Shown here: piece by piece, positions 1-7,500 of the stretch
How the letters are laid out: each line of letters opens with the position of its first letter
How positions within the stretch are numbered: position 1 is the first letter of the stretch
Translations under genes and position numbers: made by a program
Notes under the pieces: model-generated
Database searches by the model: none
The model's input: the letters and a program-made list of their open reading frames with translations, nothing else
What the model was told of the DNA's origin: nothing
Source of the DNA: Symbiodinium natans
Lineage: Eukaryota > Sar > Dinophyceae > Suessiales > Symbiodiniaceae
Direction of reading: 5' to 3'
Length of the DNA: 10,540 bases
NCBI GenBank assembly: GCA_905221605.1
Contig: CAJNDS010002069.1
Coordinates: 64,001-74,540 of the forward strand

Positions 1-2
1 GG

Positions 3-1377
3 GTGGCTTTCTGGTCACATCCTCCCCAAGCCGCAAACGCTTGCAAAACGCTTCGCCCCAGTGATTGCACAGATGTGACGAGGCGGGAGGCGAGCATCAT
101 GAGCATCAGCCGGGTAGCTTTCTGGTCCCCCCAAGCTGCAAACACTTGCGAAACGCTTCGCACCAGTGATTGCACAAATGTGACGAGGCGGGAGGCGAGC
201 ATCATGAGCATCAGCCGGGTAGCTTTCTGGTCACATGCCCTCCCCAAGCTGCAAACTCTTGCAAAACGCTTCGCCCCAGTGATTGCACAGATGTGACGAG
301 GGGGAGGCGAGCATCATGAGCATCATGGTAGCTTTCTGGTCACATGCCCTCCCCAAGCTGCAAACGCTTGCAAAACGCTTCGCCCCAGTGATTGCACAGA
401 TGTGACGAGGCGGGAGGCGAGCATCATGAGCATCAGCCGGGTACCTTTCTGGTCACATGCCCTCCCCAAGCTGCAAACGCTTGCAAAACGCTTCGCCCCA
501 GTGATTGCACAGATGTGACGAGGCGGGAGGCGAGCATCATGACCATCAGCCGGGTAGCTTTCTGGTCACATGCCCTCCCCAAGCTGCAAACGCTTGCAAA
601 ACGCTTCGCCCCAGTGATTGCACAGATGTGACGAGGCGGGAGGCGAGCATCACGTCCCCAAGCTGCAAACGCTTGCAAAATGCTTCGCCCCAGTGATTGC
701 ACAGATGTGACGAGGCGGGAGGCGAGCATCACGAGCATCAGCCGGGTAGCTTTCTGGTCACATGCCCTCCCCAAGCTGCAAACGCTTGCAAAACGCTTCG
801 CCCCAGTGATTGCACAGATGTGACGAGGCGGGAGGCGAGCATCATGAGCATCAGCCGGGTAGCTTTCTGGTCACATGCCGGCGGGAGGCGAGCATCATGA
901 GCATCGGCCGGGTAGCTTTCTGGTCACATGCCCTCCCCAAGCTGCAAACGCTTGCAAAACGCTTCGCCCCAGTGATTGCACAGATGTGACGAGGCGGGAG
1001 GCGAGCATCATGAGCATCGGCCGGGTAGCTTTCTGGTCACATGCCCTCCCCAAGCTGCAAACACTTGCAAAACGCTTCGCCCCAGTGATTGCACAGACGC
1101 GACGAGGCGGGAGGCGAGCATCACATGAGCATCGGCCGGGTAGCTTTCTGGTCACATGCCCTCCCCAAGCTGCAAACGCTTGCACAACGCTTCGCCCCAG
1201 TGATTGCACAGACGCGACGAGGCGGGAGGCGAGCATCATGACCATCAGCCGGGTAGCTTTCTGGTCACATGCCCTCCCCAAGCTGCAAACGCTTGCAAAA
1301 CGCTTCGCCCCAGTGATTGCACAGATGTGACGAGGCGGGAGGCGAGCATCATGAGCATCAGCCAGGTAGCTTTCTGG
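3..1377. repeat. 113-bp tandem satellite array
   Basis: About 13 head-to-tail copies of a 113-bp unit that starts GTAGCTTTCTGGTCACATG and ends near GAGCATCAGCCGG. Units begin at about 3, 114, 219, 328, 441, 554, 655 (5'-truncated), 746, 859, 912, 1025, 1140 and 1253, with a 12-bp stub at 1366-1377. Copies are nearly identical. Exceptions are small deletions in copies 1-3, a truncation junction at about 653, a copy of only 53 bp at 859-911 that lost 60 bp, and a 2-bp insertion near 1123. Each unit contains sub-repeats: GCAAACGCTT followed by GCAAAACGCTT, and GAGCATCAT followed by GAGCATCAG. Because 113 is not a multiple of 3, the frame shifts in each copy, so the open frames here are not evidence of a protein. 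It lies 3' of dynein exon 17 and is probably intronic. Confidence 0.97.
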
Positions 1378-1449
1378 ATCCTAAGCTCATGAACCCCACT
1401 TTTCCTGTATCTGCAAACGAAAATGAAACCCCTGGAGCAGGGAAGAGGC

Positions 1450-1513
1450 CTCCGGCAGCAGCGGCCAGAGCGGCCCCTGAAGTGCGCTGGGAGGCTCCGA
1501 GGTGAGAACACAC
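1450..1513 (-). CDS. Dynein exon 17 of window (3' end uncertain)
   Basis: Starts with the last base of an arginine codon, then CVLTSEPPSALQGPLWPLLPE. It matches the F-L-(T/S)-x-E-P-x strand before the I-P-x-x-(L/I)-L-Q segment. Acceptor CCCAG|GTGTG. I place the end at GAG|GCCTCT (GC donor), but the frame stays open through ASSLLQ to about 1432 and the true end may be there. The next exon was not found before the satellite. Confidence 0.85.
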
Positions 1514-4500
1514 CTGGGCAAAAGCCCCAAAGCAAAGACTACGGCTGCAGCATTTCTGATCGTGAATCCACGATCGTCTGTGGCACTCTGCTGCTGGGCT
1601 TGCGGCCGAAAGTTTGGATGGACGAACTCCTCAATCAGCTCCAATGACCGTTCCAGCTGCTTCAGCCATTCCTGAAGGGACGCCGCTCACACAGCACGTT
1701 CTTGCTGGCGCTTGCATGCCTCAAATTTTGATCGTAGCTCTGCAAGGCAAGCCCTGGGCGCTGCCTGCATGAGGTGGATGTTCTGCAGCACCACCCAGTG
1801 CCCATCACGTGCGCACTTGTTGATGGCGTTGATGGCAACCTTGTTCGTTGTGAAGGAATTCCGGTTTGCTCAGTTTGCTCTTCCACCGGAGAAAACTGCT
1901 CTGGTCACATGAACCAGGAGGTACCAGTAGGTCGACAAGAGCAGCACAGTCCCGGGCGTTCTCTTGTCCCTGGCCCATAGAGATGTTGTGCAGGCTTCCA
2001 GCGGCCTGCGAGCAGCGGAGGCACAGGGCAAGACCATGCCAAGAATGTCCAGAAAGCAAGCCTTTACCCGAAACCTCTAAACCCCTAAACTGAACCCTAT
2101 TCAAAACAAAGTATGTGTGCAAAGTGTACCATATATATATATATAGAGACAGAGAGAAAACTATATCTGTATAGCCCACGGTATGTATCATTAACCAAAT
2201 ATTGCACATGGCCTTCATATTCAATTTATATGTACACATATAGCCCACCAGCTACATCTAAAGCAACCCTTTTCAAGGGTTTGCTATGGAGAGAGCGCTT
2301 GGAGGCCCGGACCTGTGTCAGGCCAAGCTCAGCTGCGGCTGCCTCGATGACCGGGGTCGGATCCGTGCCTGAACTGAAGGCTCAAGGGATGCCCTTAAGG
2401 GTTTAGGAAGTTTAGGGTTTAGGGTTAAGTTGCTGGTTTTGCGGTTTTTAAAGGGTGTTTCGTGGAAGAAGTACGGGATTGGGGGCCCGCTTTGAGGAGT
2501 CCTTTGCAAAAGAACTGATTAGATCCTATGCAAGATCCTTACTGCGAGGGGACGACCCGAGCATTCAACCACCCCAAGTCCCGAATGGTGCCGACTCGCC
2601 GACGAGTACCAGCACATCTGCAAAGCAGGTGGAGCTGAGGCCCCAGCCTGGGAACAGGACGAAGAAGATCGGCGTGAGGCACGTCGACTCCTGAAGGCAG
2701 CTCTCCCAAGTGCTAAGGGGAACCCCAATGCGATCAGCGGCTTCTTCCCCCACGGCATCCTCATAGACTTGGTGCATGTCGAATGGGCTCTGCTCGACAA
2801 ACTCCGGGCCTTATGGAGCAATGCGGTTGTGCAGTGTCAGCAGCTGGCCTTTGTCTGAGGCTGACACCCAAGTTATCATGTACGAAGTGTGTGAGCGCAG
2901 AGCCTGGTCATTGGCATGCCACCCCTTTTGAACTGTGGCAAAAACACCGATCAAGCGGACATCTGCAACACGATGAGCAGGTCTGAGCAGGTCTTCATTT
3001 TTCCAAAGCATTCCGAAGCGGACTCACGGCCGCTGATCTGCCTGGCCTCACAAATTGCTCATCGCTCTTCAACCTTGCCGGCATCCTCCCAACCCCCCCC
3101 CCCTCGCCGCCTCGGAAGAGCTGGATCTCCCAGAATGACGCCTTCGTCTGGCTGGCACGCCAGCCTGCAAGGCACCTGCCTCCCCAAGGAACAGCGAGAA
3201 GAAAAACGGCCCTGAGTCGAAAAGTGTGGCAGGAAGCGGCTCTGAGGAGTGGGCCAGCTTTCGTCGCAGCAGCACCTCTTGTTGCAGAAACTTTGCCTCA
3301 AGGCGTGCTGACGGTGACCCTCGGAGCTCCAAAGCGCTGTGTGATCCACCGGCCTCAGCCGCCTCCGTGTGAGGCCACTCTGACTCCAGAATGAACTCGA
3401 CTCGCCAGCCCAGCCTGGTTTCTGATGGTTTCTGCGAGAACACGGGCGAAACATGATGCACCATTCTGCCCCTCAACTTGCCAGGCTGTCTGTTCCAGCT
3501 GCCGCCTGTGATGAAGAGGCTGTTCTCACAATTTCTCACAACGTTCTCACCCCGTACTGCTGGGCACTGCCAGTCACAGTGGTCAATCACTGCCTTCGCA
3601 TCTCGACCAGCGGATGCATACAGTTGGATCCTCCCATGAATCAACTTTCCAAGCAGCATGGCCATAGTCCAAGCAAAGGGGTCCAGCCTTCTTCGAGGTC
3701 CTGGTCACTTCAGAAACAGAAAGGAATCGAAGGAAGCAGCGGTGCATAAGGTACTAGTGCTTTGTCCTCTAAAAGTCCAGCGGGCTGCAAACACAGCACC
3801 ACCGTTTTCAAATCAGGGAGGCTGAGTGGAAGCCGCCTCCAGCTACAATCACAAAGTCGCGGAATTGAATGATCTGCACACTCATTGAGAACACAGACTG
3901 CTTGAGGGACGGACATGTGCTGCACACGCTTCCCCTGCTCCGGCCTGCATAATGAGAATGACTGCTGTCTGCAGCGCGTACAATTACGATCAAGCGTCAG
4001 TCTTCTAACTATCGCCCGTAGAAGACGACTTGTGGTCGTTGGCTTGAACAGGGGTTCGGGGGGGAGAGCGGCGACCCACCCGATGCCCCACGTGCACACC
4101 TTTGAGATGCTTGCACTATGAATGTCCTGGGTCATAGTAGTATTCTGTAACCAAACCACATCCTTGCAGGAATCGCAACAATATCTGCAGCAACAGTTGT
4201 CCACAATCCTACTATGTCCTGCTGACCTGACTGGGAAAAATTGCTGACGATGCGCATCCCCAACGGAAGCCTTCCGTTCATGCTTTCCCGCAACGCCAGC
4301 TCTTTAGACAGCACATTTACATTACACTATTCCCAGATATTCCCCAGATCACACACCCAGGGCCAAGAAGTCTTTTGAACAGGATGGAGAAGGGGAGGCA
4401 CCTGCACCCCAAACGGCCGAAGGCCGCCGCAACCTCGGCCTCCACCTGAAACAGCAATAGCCCTGTGGAGTCCCCCTGTTGCTAAAATGCTGTACCATAT

Positions 4501-7500
4501 ATATATATATATCTATATACATATGTGTGTATGTGCATATATATATATACACATGATTCTATGACCACGACCCTGACTCGTGAAGTGCTCTCATACCGCC
4601 CTGTGAGAGGTTCTCCTGCCCTGGCCTCTGCCGAAATCCCCGGCAGTGGCTGGGCGGAGGTCGTCTGGGAGGCCAGCTCCAAGATGGCCTCAAGAGCAGA
4701 CTTCGTGTTGTTGAGGGATGTTGGGGGTGTTGCACGTAGAGGGTTGTGCATCAGCTTTAGCTTAGCATTGGCCTCTTCTCGAGGAGAAAGCTGCACGTGC
4801 CACCAGCGCGGTGGGCTGACAGCCAGGCTTGCTTCAAGACCGTCGAAGTCATACAGGGGAGTTGGGCAAAATCTCCCATCAGCCTGTGCTTCAACAACCA
4901 GGCCTCGCAAGCTGTTCAGGATGAAATCTGTGAGAGTCAACCCACACCCGCAAGCATCTGAGCCCTGGGCGATGTCGCACAGAGTGGCTTGAATCTGGCT
5001 TGCCCTTGGCTCCTGCACCTCAGGCGCACGGGTTGGCCGGTGAGGAAAGTGGCCCCTCAACAGCTAGCACGTCTCCGAGTGTCGTGCTGTGAAGGCTGGT
5101 GAGACAAAGTCGTGCAACACATCTGGCACGCCGACTCCACGAGTTGAGTATGCCACTGCGTCAACGCACTTCACCGCTCAAACGCATCTCTCAAATGCGC
5201 ATTAAAAATGCCAAGGTTCTTCCCAGTAGCCCTGGCAATCGTCCTTGATGCAGCTTGCTGGCTACATGCATGAGCCGAACAATGTCGGAAGTCGCCCAGA
5301 AACTGAAAGCTCAGAAGTCGACGAAAGCCCGGCTCTCTTGTCTGCTCTGCCGGCTCTGCTGGCTCCTGAGGGTAAGGTGGCACCAAGCGGGAGATGTAGT
5401 TACATCTTCGGAAACCCACATGACAGTGCATTACATGCGGGAGGTCCAGCAACAACATGGATCGAAGAAGCGGGGCGGCAGCTGCCAGAGGAAGCTTCTT
5501 TGGCCTTGCAGTTGCAGCATGGTGCAGTATGTTTGGCATGCGCTGACATTTGCATGGCATGTTGAATGCATGTTGTACCAAACGCAAGTCTGGTGCACCC
5601 ACCTCAACATCGACAAGGCCTCATCAACCCGCACTGCGGGCACAGGCACCCGGAGTGTCGCAAGCGCCCGTAGCCATACACCGATGGCACCAGCACTGCA
5701 GCGCCGCAGTGCACCTGATGCTGCCGAGTTGGAACTTGGAACTCTGCGGGACCCTGCGTAACGTGCAAGGCTGTGGCGCATGAAGGCTCTGCGGTCAAAG
5801 TGGGTCTGCTCCCTCCCACCCCCACTCCCGTGAAGCTCCAGCAGCCGAAGGAGCATCCCCAGAGGATTCCAGGAGCCCACAATTCAAGAACCCTCCGGGA
5901 CTGCGCCACGTCCCACACTGCGTGAGCTCCACCCCATGAGTCTCTATAAGACCTTTGGGACATACTTACTTCGCGGGTCGGTGGTCTCACAGTTGCTCTT
6001 GAGCAGCCACTAGGATGATTGCAGAGTTTGGGGCACCGAACTTGGTTGTCTGCGGTTCTTGCACGGCATGAACTTGCAACGGGCACGGGGCGAGGGAAGC
6101 CGGGATTTGGCCAACATCTCCAAAACGACAGCTTGAAGAGGTTTCTTGCACTGTTCTTGCGACTCACGGTTTCCGTTGTTGGTTCAAAATGTCCAAGCCT
6201 TTTCGTGTGCACGAGACGGACAAAAGGAGAAGCTGGGCCGGTGGCCTCGCGAAGACCAAATTAAGGGATATGAAACATCGTGGAAAACACGGAGTTCTTA
6301 CTCTACATACCCCTAACACTTGGTCTGGGTGTGGCAAGAAGTAATGGTGCTTTGCTTTCGCTTTGGAAAGCGAAAGCGAACACTTGGTCTGGGTGTGGCA
6401 AGAAGTAATGGTGAGAGGAATGAAAACCCTAACCCCAAAGTCTCATGACGTGTGCCCACGCGCCTTGATGCATGCGCTCCATGACAGAGTGCTCCAGGCC
6501 AGTGTGCCGCCAGCCTCCCCCGAAGCAAAGCTAACTGAGCGTCTACATTCGGCCATGGTCCCCCAAGGATCCCTTTGGGATCCCTTCGGGCGCCTTTTCG
6601 CGCCAGCGAGTCCAGTAGTCCACAGCGCTGGATGGGAGCCAGCGCGCCGAGACTGTGCAGGCAGGCCTTACAAGCATCTTTGGCCCCAAGGCTTCTGGGC
6701 AGCTGTTCTACAGCTGTTCTATTGCACAATCATGCCGGGCACCGTATGCGAAGTCGCTCGATGCAAGCCCCGCACTGTCACTCAACTAGCAGCTCTTGAG
6801 AATGCAAATTTTGTGATGCTGACTTGCCCACACCCGGGCACCCCCGCCTGTGCCCCCCCACCCCCCCCGTCAACCTCCCTTCCCCGCGTGTGGTACATTT
6901 CTTTCAAGGACACCAGCACCGCTTAGCATTCCTGGAGCAGCTCCAGTGCATGCCCAAACACCCGCCCCAACTCCAGCCTTCTCCCCACACCAAAGCCGGG
7001 GCCCCCTTGCTCCCCACAGCCAATACCTTATTTGGCTTGTGTTTCCGACCGCGCAGCCAGGAATCTTACATCAACCGTCTGCAGTTCTGAAGATGAGCCT
7101 CCACCAATTCGAGTCCGTCCGCACGCGTCAAGTGCTGGGTGCCTCCAGAACAGCTGACACTGACTCGAATCTATATCATGAGATGAGTTTTTGGCCCCGT
7201 TTTTGCATCTTCGAGACGAGAATAGGAACGGGAACAAAATTTGAACAAAGCACCTACGTTTACAGCTTGGGGGATCGGACTGGGACCAGTGACGCCGAGG
7301 TACTCAGGCATCTCTGCCGAAGAAGTCGGGCTGCGTCGGCAGCCATGCTGATGCGGGTTGACCATTTAAGAGCAGCAGGTACGTGCCACGATACTTGAAC
7401 TAGCGCGCATTAAAGCTGCATAGTTGTGTTGGCCTCCATGTCGAACAGGGGCAGTACGTAAATGTGTAACATGCTCCAGCAAAACTTCTGCCGCTGTGCA

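Noticed and set aside
3-1377. CRISPR-like array or repeat protein in the satellite
   Set aside because: Units are contiguous and near-identical with no unique spacers. The 113-bp period shifts frame each unit, so frames on both strands (such as 895-1281 minus and 875-1330 plus) are by-products.
2691-2756. Reading the 66-nt interval between exons 11 and 12 as coding
   Set aside because: It is open and in frame, but inserts 22 residues into a conserved block where dyneins have none, and it has a GC donor and a TTCAG|G acceptor.
2948-3011. A dynein exon upstream of exon 10 reading LLRPAHRV or VADVRLIG
   Set aside because: It vaguely resembles the RPDR region, but exon 9 at 7583-7629 supplies a perfect FHRL...LRPDRI that joins exon 10 in phase.
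3069-3665. 198-codon minus-strand frame
   Set aside because: No family recognised, composition is irregular and it crosses a poly-C tract. In a GC-rich window one such chance frame is not surprising.
5668-5677. CCGTAGCCAT, like the start of the dinoflagellate spliced leader
   Set aside because: Only ten bases match and the sequence then diverges; there is no leader-gene context or downstream donor arrangement.
5604-6212. 202-codon minus-strand frame
   Set aside because: Rich in Cys, Trp, Arg and Ser with no motif or splice logic; treated as a chance frame.
6363-6926. 187-codon plus-strand frame
   Set aside because: It starts inside the hairpin repeat and crosses palindromes and poly-C tracts; no domain is visible.
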